From NCBI GenBank assembly GCA_963751165.1, contig CAVVTP010000001.1:434001-498000 (forward strand): a DNA stretch of 64,000 bases, written 5' to 3'. The DNA is from Roseiarcus sp963751165 (lineage in GTDB: Bacteria; Pseudomonadota; Alphaproteobacteria; Rhizobiales; Beijerinckiaceae). The notes under the pieces were generated by a model, which saw only the letters and a program-made list of their open reading frames with translations, was not told the origin of the DNA and made no database searches. The translations under genes and the position numbers were made by a program. Within the stretch, counting starts at the first letter, position 1. The number at the start of each line of letters is the position of its first letter. Shown piece by piece: positions 52,453 to 62,301 of this stretch.

Positions 52453-55111
52453 ATGCGCACCTCGGTCGGGCAGCCCGTTCGCCTCGTTGACTATCGTCCT
52501 CCGGATTTTCTCATCAACTCCGTCGATCTGGACATATCGCTCGACCGCAACGCAACTCGCGTCAAATCGACCCTGACGATCAGGCGCAATCCGGCCGGCC
52601 GCGCCGACGCCGACCTCTCGCTCGACGGCGATGAACTCGTTTTCATTTCCGCGGAGCTGGACGGCCAGCCGCTCGAGCCGGGGAGGTTTCAGGCGAACCC
52701 ATCCCAATTCTTGCTTCCAGGCCCGCCGAAGCGCCCCTTCAAGCTCAGGATCGAGACGCGCCTCGATCCCGCGGCCAACACCAAGTTGATGGGCCTTTAT
52801 CGGTCCGGCTCCGCCTATTGCACCCAGTGCGAGGCGGAGGGCTTTCGCCGCATCGCCTATTTTCTCGATCGACCCGACGTGCTTTCGACCTACCGCGTGC
52901 GCCTGGAGGCGGATCGGGCAGAGGCGCCGGTTCTGCTCTCCAACGGGAATCTCGAAAGCGCCGGGGAATCGAGTATTGCAAGCCGCCATTGGGCCGTCTG
53001 GAGCGATCCGCACAGGAAGCCGTGCTATCTCTTCGCGTTGGTCGCTGGCGATTTGGCGCATATTTCCAATTCCTTCGTCACCACCTCCGGACGCAACGTA
53101 GCCCTTGCCATCTACGTCGAGCCGGGCCGCGAAGAGCGCGCGACATACGCCATGGATGCCCTCAAGCGTTCGATGGCGTGGGACGAGCGCGTCTACGGAC
53201 GCGAATACGATCTCGACGTTTTCAACATCGTCGCCGTCTCCGATTTCAATATGGGGGCGATGGAGAACAAGGGCCTCAACATCTTCAATGACAAATACGT
53301 CCTCGCCTCGCAGCAGACCGCGACCGATGACGACTACGCAAGCATCGAGGGCGTGATCGCGCACGAGTATTTCCACAACTGGACGGGCAACCGCGTGACC
53401 TGCCGCGACTGGTTTCAGCTGTGCCTGAAGGAGGGTCTGACCGTTTTCCGCGACCAGGAATTCTCCGCCGACATGCGTTCGGCGCCGGTGAAGCGAATCG
53501 CGGAGGTGCGGGCGCTGCGATCAGCCCAATTCCCCGAGGACGCCGGCCCGCTCGCGCACAACGTGAGACCAGAAGTCTACAACGAGATCAGCAACTTCTA
53601 CACCGCGACAGTCTACCAGAAGGGCGCGGAGGTGGTCCGAATGCTGAAACGCCTGATCGGTTCCGACGCCTTTCGGGCCGGCATGGACATGTACTTCCAT
53701 CGCTACGACGGACAGGCGGCCACCGTCGAGGACTTCATTGGTTGCTTCGCCGACATTTCGGGACGCGACTTCAGCCGGTTCATGCGCTGGTACACGCAGG
53801 CTGGGACGCCGAGGTTGACGGTCCGCACCGCCTACGACGCGGCAGCGAAGACCTACCGCGTCGAAATAGCCCAAGCGCTGGTTCCAACGCCAGGACAGGC
53901 GACGAAATTGCCGATGACGATGCCGATTGCGCTCGGCTTGGTCGACCCGCAGGGAGGCGAGTTCGCCCTTGCCTCTGCCGACGCCACTCCCGAGGAGATT
54001 GCCGGAGGCATCTTTGAACTGAAGGACGCAGAACGGTCAATCGTGTTTCGCGACGTTCCACGGCGGCCAACGCTTTCGTTCCTGCGCGGGTTCTCCGCGC
54101 CGGTGCGCGTCGAGGACGACCTCACGGAAGAGGATCTCATTGTCCTGTCGCGCCACGACAGCGACAATTTCAACCGCTGCCAGGCGTTGCAAAGCCTCGC
54201 AACGCGTGTGTTGTTGCGAGGTGTAGGGGCGATTCGAGCAGGACGCGCCCCCGAGCGAAACGAAGCCCTCGTTTCGGCCTTCGGCGCGCTGATCCAGGAT
54301 GCCCGCGCTGGCCGTATCGATCCGGCTTTCGCTGCGCAGGCGATGATGGTCCCGACGGAAGCGGACATTGCGCGTGAAATCGGCGAGGATGTGGATCCGG
54401 ATGCGATCTATGCGGCCCGCAAGGCGCTGCGCGGCGCCCTCGGCCGCACGCACGGGAAGGCCCTAGCGGACTTGCACGAATGGCTCGCCGAATTCGAGGC
54501 CTTTCAGCCCCGATGCCGAGCCGGCCGGCCGGCGGGCGCTGCGCAATGTCGCGCTCGGCCTGTACGCCGATGGAGACATCATCGAGGGACTCGAACTGGC
54601 GCACCGTCAGCTCGCCGAGGCCGACAACATGACTGAGCGCTTCGGCGCGCTTACCCAGATTGTCCTCAAGTCGAACGCCGGGCGGGAGCGCGCCTCGGAC
54701 GCGTTCACCCGGCGCTACGCCATGGAGCCGCTCCTTCTCGACAAGTGGTTCGCCCTGAATGCGCAGATCCCCGAGCGGGAAACGCTCGACCGCGTGCGGG
54801 CGCTGATGAACCATCGCGGATTTTCGATGTCCAATCCGAACCGCGTTCGGGCTCTGATCGGCGGATTCACCGCCAATCACACGCAGTTCAACCGCGTTGA
54901 TGGGGCAGGCTTCGCGTTTCTCGAGGAGATCGTAGTCGCTCTCGACCCGACCAACCCCCAGATCGCGGCGCGCCTACTCACAGCCATGCGTTCATGGCGC
55001 TCCCTCGAGCGCACGAGGCGTGGGCTGGCCGAAGCGATGCTGATTCGGATCGCCGCGCGGCCGGCATTGTCGCCCGACGTGCGCGACATCGTTACGCGCA
55101 GCCTGGCGTAG
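52453..55111 (+). CDS. pepN: Aminopeptidase N (M1 family), one frame break
   Basis: The zinc aminopeptidase of about 885 residues cleaves N-terminal residues from peptides in the cytoplasm. ATG 52453 opens it. The exopeptidase motif GAMENKGLNIF (near 268) and zinc motif HEYFHNWTGNRVT (H304), with downstream KEGLTVFRDQEF, are intact. A +1 change follows near 54490. Deleting one base from GAATTC (54490-54495) gives ADSRPFSPDAEPAGRRALRN, matching the family, and the rest runs to 55111 with ANNM-like ADNMTERFGAL and DKWFALNAQ. The enzyme is complete on both sides, so an error is likely. Confidence 0.95.
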
Positions 55112-55301
55112 AGCGCTGCGGCCCTGTTGCGGACGTTCTTTCGACCCGCGCTACCGCCGGCGGCCGTCATTCTCACCTTATCCGCAAATTTGTCCCGACC
55201 TCTGTCAAGGGGCTGGACAAAGATTCGCACAAGGATTCATATCGTAGTGATTCGGGTCAAACGGCGGCTTTGACCGATCTCGGCAAGGTTCGGGAGCGAC
55301 G

Positions 55302-57581
55302 ATGACGCGTGCGAGCGCGGCAAATGCGATGGTATGCCCGGACGAAGCGATCGAGCGGTCGATCGCTCGCCGCTTGGCCGCGTCGCGCCCGCGCTGGGCT
55401 CCCTCGGCCGCCTCCATCGGCGTCGGCCTTGCGGTCCTTCTCGTGGTGGCCATCACGGTGCGGCACCTCCTGGTCGAGCGTGATCTTGCATTGACTGAGG
55501 CTGCTCGCGATGTCGACATTCGAGCCACCCTAATCGCCTCGCGTCTCAACGCAGCGCTGGCAGCCGCCCCGCAAGCGTCGCCGGCAGAGATCTTCAAACG
55601 CATTCTCGAGGCTTATCCGGAAGAGCGGCTACCGACGGTGGTCCTCGTGGACCGCGCCGGACGGCGCATCGCTGCCGACCCGCCCCAAGCGGCTGGCGGA
55701 GCCGAGCTTGGTTCGGACGCGTTTACGCCTCGAGGCAGCGGGTCAGGCGTCGTGCGCGTCTCGGACGGCATCGTGGGCGACCGGTTTGCGGCGGTCAGGA
55801 CACTTCCAGCGATGGCGGGGCGTGTCGCCTTTGCCTCTCCTGTCGAGCATCATCTGGCCGCCTGGCGGCGCGCGGCGGCGGTGACGGTCCTCCTGCTCGG
55901 CTCTACCGTCTTGCTCGTCGTCACCGCTGGCGGCCTTTACGCGGCAGATGTCCGCGGCAGGCGCAGGCGCCTCCGCCGGGAATGCGTCCTTCGCAACCGC
56001 CTCGATCTTGCGCTGAACCGCGGACGCTGCGGGTTATGGACATGGGACCTGCATCGCGGCCGTATCGTCTGGTCGGCGTCGATGTTCGGCATTCTCGATC
56101 TCGCTGAGCGGCCGGCCCAGTGGACGGTGTCGGAACTGCAAGCCTTGATGCATCCCGATGACCGAAGCCTGGAAGGGATTGCGCAACTCGCCGTCGAACG
56201 GCGCAGTGATTTCATCGAAGTCGACTTTCGCATGCGTGCGGCCGACGGTCGGTGGGTCTGGCTGCACAAGCGCGCCGAGATCGTCGAGGACGAGGAGACC
56301 GGCCAGGCATGCCTCGTAGGCATTGCCTTCGATGTCACAGACCGCAAGCGCGAAGCGGAAGCCTCCGCGACCGCCGACCAGCGTCTGCGCGAGGCGATCG
56401 AGGCCATTTCGGAAGCTTTCGTGCTGTGGGACTCGAGCAATCGTTTAGTTTTGTGCAACTCGAAATACCAGCGTCTGCACGAACTTTCGGACGAGGCGGT
56501 CAGCTCCGGCACGCACTACGCAGATTTCACGAGGGTCGTCGGGGACACAGAGCCGCCCGGGATCGGCGGTCCGATCGACGGCGCCCGGCACTCCCGCACC
56601 TTCGAGGCGCGACTGCCGGACGGGCGATGGCTGCAAGTCAATGAGCGGCGCACCCGCGACGGGGGATTCGTCTCGGTCGGCACCGACATCACCGCCCTCA
56701 AGGAGCATGAAGAGCAGCTGATCAACTCGGAACGGCTGCTGCTAGCGACGGTCGCGCAGCTGCGCCAGTCGAGAACTTCTCTGGAAAAGCAGGCGCGGCA
56801 ACTTGCGGACCTCGCGGAGCGCTACCACGAACAGAAGGCGCAGGCGGAGGCCGCCAATCGAGCCAAAGCCGAATTCCTAGCCAATATGAGCCACGAGCTT
56901 CGCACGCCGCTTAATGCGATCATCGGCTTTTCGCAGCTGATGGGGAGCGAGACCTTCGGCCCGCTCGGGTCGGAGAAATATCGGGATTACTGCGCGCACA
57001 TCTCCGAGAGCGGCGAATATCTTCTTCACGTCGTCAGCGATGTCCTAGACATGTCCTGTCTCGAGGCGGGGCGGGAGCGGCTGACCTGTTGCCGGTTCTG
57101 CGCCAACGAGGCGATCAGCCAGGCCGTGCTCGATGTCGCGCCCACCTCGCGGAATAAGCGCATTTCGGTGACGGTCAACGTCGGCGCGGACCTCATGATC
57201 GAAGCGGACAAGAAGGCCCTCGAACGCGTTCTCACGATCCTCATGCGCAATGCGGTGAAGTTCGCGCCCGAGGGCGGCGCGGTCGAGATCGGCGCCGAGC
57301 AGATCGGCGACCGGATCTATTTCTACGTCGAGGACGACGGACCTGGCATCGCCGCGGAGGACATTGTCCGTCTTGGGCGGCCATTCGAGCAGGGCGACGT
57401 CGTCATGGCCGACGGCATGAAGGGCTCAGGGCTCGGCCTCGCAATCGCCAGCTCTCTGGTCGAACTGCACGGGGGGTCTTTCCGTCTGGGCTCGCGTGAG
57501 GGGGAGGGGGCGGTGGCCGTGGTCGCGCTTCCGCGTTTCCAGCGGGGCCCGAAAGCGACGGCGCTCGCAAAGGTTGCGTAG
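55302..57581 (+). CDS. Membrane-bound PAS histidine kinase (PleC/DivJ-like core)
   Basis: The 759-residue sensor kinase has a first membrane span (residues about 40-60), a periplasmic region of about 130 residues, and a second span (VTVLLLGSTVLLVVTAGGLY). Two PAS domains follow: one around GLWTWDLHRGRIVWS with the PAC segment RWVWLHKRAEIVEDEE, and one around EAFVLWDSSNRLVLCN. Then come a short coiled coil, HisKA FLANMSHELRTPLNAIIGFS (H531) and HATPase motifs NAVKFAPEGG, DDGPGIA and GSGLGLAI. ATG 55302 has GGGAG upstream. The HisKA block with FGPLGSEKYRDY resembles PleC/DivJ-type kinases. The fixJ-like gene downstream may or may not be its partner. Confidence 0.92.
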   Translation: MTRASAANAMVCPDEAIERSIARRLAASRPRWAPSAASIGVGLAVLLVVAITVRHLLVERDLALTEAARDVDIRATLIASRLNAALAAAPQASPAEIFKRILEAYPEERLPTVVLVDRAGRRIAADPPQAAGGAELGSDAFTPRGSGSGVVRVSDGIVGDRFAAVRTLPAMAGRVAFASPVEHHLAAWRRAAAVTVLLLGSTVLLVVTAGGLYAADVRGRRRRLRRECVLRNRLDLALNRGRCGLWTWDLHRGRIVWSASMFGILDLAERPAQWTVSELQALMHPDDRSLEGIAQLAVERRSDFIEVDFRMRAADGRWVWLHKRAEIVEDEETGQACLVGIAFDVTDRKREAEASATADQRLREAIEAISEAFVLWDSSNRLVLCNSKYQRLHELSDEAVSSGTHYADFTRVVGDTEPPGIGGPIDGARHSRTFEARLPDGRWLQVNERRTRDGGFVSVGTDITALKEHEEQLINSERLLLATVAQLRQSRTSLEKQARQLADLAERYHEQKAQAEAANRAKAEFLANMSHELRTPLNAIIGFSQLMGSETFGPLGSEKYRDYCAHISESGEYLLHVVSDVLDMSCLEAGRERLTCCRFCANEAISQAVLDVAPTSRNKRISVTVNVGADLMIEADKKALERVLTILMRNAVKFAPEGGAVEIGAEQIGDRIYFYVEDDGPGIAAEDIVRLGRPFEQGDVVMADGMKGSGLGLAIASSLVELHGGSFRLGSREGEGAVAVVALPRFQRGPKATALAKVA

Positions 57582-57794
57582 CGCGACTGCCAGGGCGCTC
57601 CGGCCGCGACGCCTTGTTCTTCGAACACTTGGTGGCCCCAATACAGTTCGCCTTGCCCGGGCCTTGTTTTCGGACGACATTTGTCGGACGCGATCTCCCG
57701 CGTGGGAGCCGTGCTTACGCACAAATAGCTGCTGGCTGCTACGATCGAACTCACTATGCTCCGACGCGAGCTTGCACACTATGGCTCCTGCTTC

Positions 57795-57986
57795 GCTGAT
57801 GCGGTAAGAAAAGCCCTGTTTGAGCCGCTGACGTCGACCAGAACAACCGGAATGGGTGTGGGCCTTACAATTTTGAAGTCGATGATTGAAGCCCATGGTG
57901 GGCGGATTTGGCGTGAAACGGGGCGTGGGAGCGGTTCCAACTTCAACTTCACTCTATCGTTCGCTGCTGCGGAGAGTGATGAATGA
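57795..57986 (+). pseudogene. FixL-type histidine kinase remnant (last 60 residues)
   Basis: The frame ending at 57986 encodes DAVRKALFEPLTSTRTTGMGVGLTI and IIEAHGGRIW-like SMIEAHGGRIW. This is the G2 box and C-terminal end of the ATPase domain of a FixL-type kinase. Everything upstream (PAS, histidine box, N and G1 boxes) is gone, replaced by about 200 bases without coding character. Its stop overlaps the start of the intact FixJ-like gene, as in a fixLJ operon. Confidence 0.75.
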
Positions 57987-58594
57987 CCGATCAGCAGATG
58001 GTCCACGTGATCGATGACGATGACGCCCTGCGCGACTCCGTCCGGCTTTTCCTGGTCAATGAGGGGTTGAGCGTAAAGAGTTACGGTTCTGCGAGCGAAT
58101 TCCTCGCCGAACTGGACGCCCTTCAGTCGGGATGCGTCGTGACCGATGTACGCATGCCCGGCATGAGCGGAATGGAGCTCCTGGCGCAGATTGCGGCCAA
58201 GGGACTTTCGCTCCCGGTCATTGTCATCACCGGGCACGCCGACGTCCCATTGGCGGTCCGAGCGATGAAGCAGGGCGCGATCGACCTTTTGGAAAAGCCA
58301 TTCAAGGCGGAGGAACTCATCGCCGCCGTTCGCAGGGGGCTTGCGCTCGGCAAGGACGCGCGCGTGAACGGGATGCCTGTCGAAGCGGCCCTTGCGCGTC
58401 GGGCGATGCTGAGCGTTCGCGAGAGGGAAGTGCTGGATAGGCTGATCAAGGGGCAACCCAACAAAATCATTGCCTACGAGATGGGGATCAGCCCGCGGAC
58501 CGTCGAAGTTCACCGGGCCAATGTCATGAAGAAGACCCAGGCGGGAAGTCTTTCAGAACTCGTCCGCATGTTCGTTAATGCGGACCGGAACTGA
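57983..58594 (+). CDS. FixJ-family two-component response regulator
   Basis: The 203-residue protein has a receiver domain (VHVIDDDDALRDSVRLFL, phosphoacceptor D55 in VVTDVRMPGMSG, VITGHADVPLAVRAMK, LEKPF). It also has a LuxR-type DNA-binding domain (LSVREREVLDRLIKGQPNKIIAYEMGISPRTVEVHRANVMKK). It activates transcription on phosphorylation. The start ATG 57983 has GGAGA seven bases upstream and overlaps the kinase remnant. With its cognate kinase lost, it may answer to another kinase such as the one upstream, or to acetyl phosphate. Confidence 0.93.
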   Translation: MTDQQMVHVIDDDDALRDSVRLFLVNEGLSVKSYGSASEFLAELDALQSGCVVTDVRMPGMSGMELLAQIAAKGLSLPVIVITGHADVPLAVRAMKQGAIDLLEKPFKAEELIAAVRRGLALGKDARVNGMPVEAALARRAMLSVREREVLDRLIKGQPNKIIAYEMGISPRTVEVHRANVMKKTQAGSLSELVRMFVNADRN

Positions 58595-58655
58595 CGCTTC
58601 GCGTTTCCGCCCGGTCAGAATGTCTACCGCAAACACTATGACGTTCAGTCCGCTG

Positions 58656-58671
58656 TGTGACGCCAATCACA
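58656..58671. promoter_or_regulatory. CRP-type palindrome
   Basis: TGTGA-CGCCAA-TCACA matches TGTGA-N6-TCACA exactly. It lies 127 bases upstream of the double cold-shock gene and 61 bases after the response regulator stop, so it may control the former. Confidence 0.55.
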
Positions 58672-58798
58672 GCGGAAGGCGCGCAGTTTTCCTTAGCGTT
58701 GTGGCTTCCGATCCGCCGTCGCGATGGGCAACGGGCGTTTGTCGCCGGAGTCCGTGCCGCTTCCAACAGGCCGGACGGAAACGCACGGAGGCGCCGCG

Positions 58799-59414
58799 AT
58801 GGACAGGGACTGCGAATTCGAACCGGATATCGGATTCCGTGGGGATGCTTTTGCTGCCGCCGACGTCGGCCAAAGGCTGGACGGGGAGGTTGCTGTCGCA
58901 GGCTGTCCTTCCGAGGGCGACGTGAGGGAAGGAGTCGTCAAGTGGTTCCGGAGCGACAAGGGCTACGGTTTCGTGGCGCTGAGCGGCGGAATGGGAGACG
59001 CCTTCCTGCATCTGAAGGCGCTGCGGGCGATCGGACGCGAGTTCGGCCGCGCCTGGCTCCAGGGTAAGCGTGATGGTCGACGAAGGGCCTCGCGGGATGC
59101 AGGTCACAAGGATCGTGGACATTGACGAGGCCGTCGCTGCCGCGACGGCCGGTTCGTTCCCCTGCGCCGCGCGCGCCAATCGTGGCGCGCCTCGCGACGT
59201 TTCGTCCGCGATCGATCTCACGGGCAGGGTCAAATGGTTCGACGACGTAAGGGGCTTCGGCTTCGTCGCCGGTGACGACTTCGGCCGGGATGTGTTCTTC
59301 CATTGCTCGGTGCTCGGGTCAGCTGGCGTCTCGCGGCTTGACCAGGGGCAGCCGGTGACGATGCGGGTCATCGAGACGTCAAAAGGTCGAGAGGCGATCG
59401 AGATATCGATCTGA
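58799..59414 (+). CDS. Double cold-shock-domain protein (one frame break)
   Basis: About 204 residues with two cold-shock domains, a type common in Rhizobiales. ATG 58799 has GGAGG seven bases upstream. The first domain shows EGVVKWFRSDKGYGFVAL and AFLHLKALRAIGR. After a +1 change at GAGTTC (59039-59044) the frame continues; with one base removed it reads IGRDSAAPGSRVSVMVDEGP, completing the first barrel. The second domain has GRVKWFDDVRGFGFVAGDD and VFFHCSVL. RNA-binding aromatic residues (KGYGF, RGFGF, FLH, FFH) are present in both. It is probably an RNA chaperone in stress or stationary phase. Confidence 0.9.
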
Positions 59415-59434
59415 CTTCTCGCCAAAATCCGCCG

Positions 59435-59806
59435 TCACAGCGCCTTGTTCTGGGCCCTCAGACGCTGCGCGAGGACCCGCATCACCTTCAGCGCGAAAAA
59501 TGGGGTGTGCCTGACCAGGAAGAGGTACTGCTTCTCGGTGAGCGGCGCGACAGTGACGTTGTCTTCGGCGACCGCGCTTGCGCTGCGCGGGGAATCGTCG
59601 ATCAGCGCCATCTCGCCGAAGATTTCGTTCTCGCCGAGCGTCTCGAGCAGGCGATTGCCCGACAGAATGCGGACCCTTCCGCGTTGGATGACGAAGAGTT
59701 CGGCGCCCCGATCGCCCTCGTGAAAAATCGTCTCACCCGCCTTGAAATCCCGGGTGGGGACATCCGGGCCCAGGAGGAGTTTGAAGCTGTCGGCTCCGTT
59801 CGTCAT
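59435..59806 (-). CDS. Stand-alone cyclic-nucleotide-binding domain protein
   Basis: The 123-residue product is a single cNMP-binding fold: FKAGETIFHEGDRGAELFVIQRGRVRIL, then the phosphate-binding cassette FGEMALIDDSPRSASAVA with the arginine that contacts the cyclic phosphate, and a C-terminal helix. There is no helix-turn-helix, so it is not a transcription factor by itself and may act as a regulatory partner. ATG 59806 is preferred; an upstream frame to 59896 lacks support. It is convergent with the cold-shock gene, whose upstream region has a CRP-type site. Confidence 0.85.
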   Translation of the reverse strand: MTNGADSFKLLLGPDVPTRDFKAGETIFHEGDRGAELFVIQRGRVRILSGNRLLETLGENEIFGEMALIDDSPRSASAVAEDNVTVAPLTEKQYLFLVRHTPFFALKVMRVLAQRLRAQNKAL

Positions 59807-59955
59807 GTCGATCCCACGCGTTCCGTTCGACGCGGTTCCCTCAATTAGACAAAGATCGTTCGCATGATTGCGACACTCCGGAGAACAAGAGAACACGCCT
59901 TCTCTTCATATTCTTAGTCGACGAGGGCCGTTCGCTCAAGACGAGCGGCGGCGCG

Positions 59956-60939
59956 CTATCTGATCGCCACCACCAGCCTCCCCCGGGTCTCGCCCTTCAG
60001 GATCCGGCGCCCGGCGTCGAATACTTGGTCGAACGCGATCGTCTGGGTCATGGTCGCGAGTTTGCGCCGATCGAGGTCGCTGGCAAGGCGCCGCCATGCC
60101 TCGAGGCGGACAGGCATCGGGCAATTGACGCTGTCGATGCCGAGCAGTGAAACGCTGCGCAGAATGAACGGGGCGACAGTGGTCGGCAGATCCATCCCGC
60201 CGGCGAGGCCGCATGCGGCGACGGCTCCGCCGTAGCGGGTTTGGGCGAGGACGTTGGCGAGCGTCGTCGACCCGACGCTGTCGACGGCCGCGGCCCATTG
60301 CTCCTTGCCGAGCGGTTTGCCGGGGGCGGCGAGGGTCGCCCGCTCGATGATCTCCGCCGCGCCAAGCCCCTTCAGATAATCGGCTTCGCTCGCCCGGCCG
60401 GTCGAGGCGATGACCTTCCAGCCTTTGCCCGCGAGCAAGGAAATCGCGGTCGAGCCGACCCCGCCGGCGGCGCCCGTCACCAGCGCCCGCCCGGAGGCGG
60501 GCGTCAGCCCGTGCCGTTCGATCGCCATGACCGACAGCATCGCCGTGTAGCCGGCCGTTCCGATCGCCATCGCTTCCGCGCGGGTGAGGCCGGTCGGCAG
60601 CTTGACCAGCCAATCGCCTTTCACCCTCGCCTTTTCGGCGTAGCCGCCAAAATGGGTCTCGCTGAGGCCGTAGCCGTCGAGAATGACCTCGTCGCCCGGC
60701 GAAAAGCCGGAATGACCGGAAGTCTCGACCACGCCCGCGAGGTCGATGCCGAGCACCATGGGGAAACGTCGGATAATCGCAGATTTCCCCGACAGCGCGA
60801 GCCCGTCCTTATAGTTGACGGTCGAATGGGTGACGCGGACGGTTACGTCGCCGTCCATCAACTCGGATTCGTCCATCTGGACGAAGCGGACATCCTGGCC
60901 AGCGTCGGTCTTGTCGGCTCGAACGGCTTTGAACGGCAT
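59956..60939 (-). CDS. acuI: Acryloyl-CoA reductase AcuI / YhdH-family oxidoreductase
   Basis: This 327-residue medium-chain reductase of the YhdH/AcuI type lacks the zinc ligands of alcohol dehydrogenases. It has the VTHSTVNYKDGLALSG and FPMVLGIDLAGVV segments, GDEVILDGYGLSETHFGGYAE, the NADPH-binding ALVTGAAGGVGSTAISLLA and SVSLLGIDSVNCP. It reduces acryloyl-CoA to propionyl-CoA, protecting against acrylate and serving DMSP or 3-hydroxypropionate metabolism. ATG 60939 has AAAGG eight bases upstream. No dmd or acu partner genes lie beside it. Confidence 0.9.
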   Translation of the reverse strand: MPFKAVRADKTDAGQDVRFVQMDESELMDGDVTVRVTHSTVNYKDGLALSGKSAIIRRFPMVLGIDLAGVVETSGHSGFSPGDEVILDGYGLSETHFGGYAEKARVKGDWLVKLPTGLTRAEAMAIGTAGYTAMLSVMAIERHGLTPASGRALVTGAAGGVGSTAISLLAGKGWKVIASTGRASEADYLKGLGAAEIIERATLAAPGKPLGKEQWAAAVDSVGSTTLANVLAQTRYGGAVAACGLAGGMDLPTTVAPFILRSVSLLGIDSVNCPMPVRLEAWRRLASDLDRRKLATMTQTIAFDQVFDAGRRILKGETRGRLVVAIR

Positions 60940-61166
60940 GGGAGTAGCCTTTCGCTCGGGATCAGGGTTTGGGTCGAGGATCAGAATATCCCGATCGCGC
61001 GCCGGGCGAAATGAGCCTGATGGCCAAGGGGCTGAATTCCCTGCGAACAGGAGAATAGGGTTCTTTGGCCCGATTCTCCAGGAGATAGTGCTTTTATCTC
61101 AGTCTGTTGCGCCAGAAATTCGCTGGGCGTCGAAAATGGATCGGAACAGGGAATTAAATCGCGTCT

Positions 61167-61424
61167 CTAATGCCGCGGCGAGTTGGAGAATTCGCCAGCG
61201 GACACACGGTCGGCGAGGCGCGTGGCGACCTCGGCCGCGCCGGTCTCCCCGTGGGCGGCAACCAGCTCGCACATCGCGGCGCAGAGCGCGGCCTCGGCGA
61301 GCGCGTCGGGATGGACGCCGTCGAGCGCCGCCAGGGCGAAGGCCTCGCTCACATAGGTCAGCGCCGCCTCCCAGGCGGCCGCGTCGCGGCGTCCTTCTGG
61401 GGGAATCGGTACAACGGTCGACAT
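61167..61424 (-). CDS. Small conserved hypothetical protein
   Basis: The 85-residue product from ATG 61424 is mostly helical (WEAALTYVSEAFALAALDGVHPDALAEAALCAAMCELV). It ends in VATRLADRVSAGEFSNSPRH, a pattern I associate with short Rhizobiales hypothetical proteins. The function is unknown. It is divergent from the SRAP gene with only 79 bases between the starts, so the two may share a promoter region. Confidence 0.65.
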   Translation of the reverse strand: MSTVVPIPPEGRRDAAAWEAALTYVSEAFALAALDGVHPDALAEAALCAAMCELVAAHGETGAAEVATRLADRVSAGEFSNSPRH

Positions 61425-61503
61425 GGGCGCAATTTTAGAAGTTTCTGACGGCGAAGGCGACGCAAGTCCTTTAAAAAGGTTAACCGGCGCGGGGAGCAGC
61501 GGA

Positions 61504-62238
61504 ATGTGCGGACGATACGCGATCACCTTGCCGCCGGAGGCGGTGCGGAGCTATTTTTCCTTTGTCGAGAACCCGAATTTCCCGCCGCGCTACAACATCG
61601 CCCCGACCCAACCGATCCCGGTCGTGGTCGCCGATCCGCACAGCGCTGCGCGAGCGCGCCACTTCATTCTCATGCGCTGGGGTTTTTTGCCGGGCTTCGT
61701 CAAGGACCCGAAGACTTTTCCACTCATCATCAACGCGCGCGCCGAAACGCTCGCCGACAAGCCGAGCTTTCGGGCGGCGCTCAGGCGGCGGCGGTGCCTA
61801 GTGATCGCCGACGGTTTCTATGAATGGCGGAGGGAGGACGGCTTAAGCGGGCGCCGGCAGCCGGGCAGGCGGCCCCATCTCATCCGCCGGACGAGCGGCG
61901 AGCCGATGGGCTTCGCCGGCCTCTACGAGACCTGGAGCGATCCGAGCGGCGGCGAAATAGACACGGCCTGCATCGTCACCACAGCCGCCAACCGGCTCGT
62001 CGGCCAGCTGCACGACCGCATGCCGTCGATCCTCGAGCCCGACGCTTTCGCCGCTTGGCTCGACGTCGACCGGGTCGACCCTGCCGAGGCGCTCGCGCTC
62101 ATGAAACCTGCGCCCGAGGAGGCGATCGAGCTCCTGGAAGTCGGCCCGGCGGTCAACCGCGTCGCCAACGATGACGAAAGCCTGCAGAAGCCGGTCGCGG
62201 CCCCGATCCGCGCCGAGTTCAGCGAAACTTTGTTCTGA
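61504..62238 (+). CDS. SRAP-family protein (YedK/HMCES), abasic-site DNA-protein crosslinker
   Basis: The 244-residue protein begins MCGRYAITLP, so removal of Met exposes the Cys2 that forms a thiazolidine link to abasic sites in single-stranded DNA. Other family residues are YNIAPTQPIPVV (Asn), RWGFLPGFVKD, INARAETLADKPSFR (with the conserved Glu), RRCLVIADGFYEWRR and a late histidine in HDRMPSIL. ATG 61504 has GGAG upstream and is fixed by the Cys2 requirement. It lies just ahead of tag, giving a small base-damage repair cluster. Confidence 0.93.
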   Translation: MCGRYAITLPPEAVRSYFSFVENPNFPPRYNIAPTQPIPVVVADPHSAARARHFILMRWGFLPGFVKDPKTFPLIINARAETLADKPSFRAALRRRRCLVIADGFYEWRREDGLSGRRQPGRRPHLIRRTSGEPMGFAGLYETWSDPSGGEIDTACIVTTAANRLVGQLHDRMPSILEPDAFAAWLDVDRVDPAEALALMKPAPEEAIELLEVGPAVNRVANDDESLQKPVAAPIRAEFSETLF

Positions 62239-62301
62239 CCTTGCCCGCCCGTCTCGCAGGCGGCATGACAGGAGGCCGATCGACCCTCTCATGAGGAGCC
62301 C

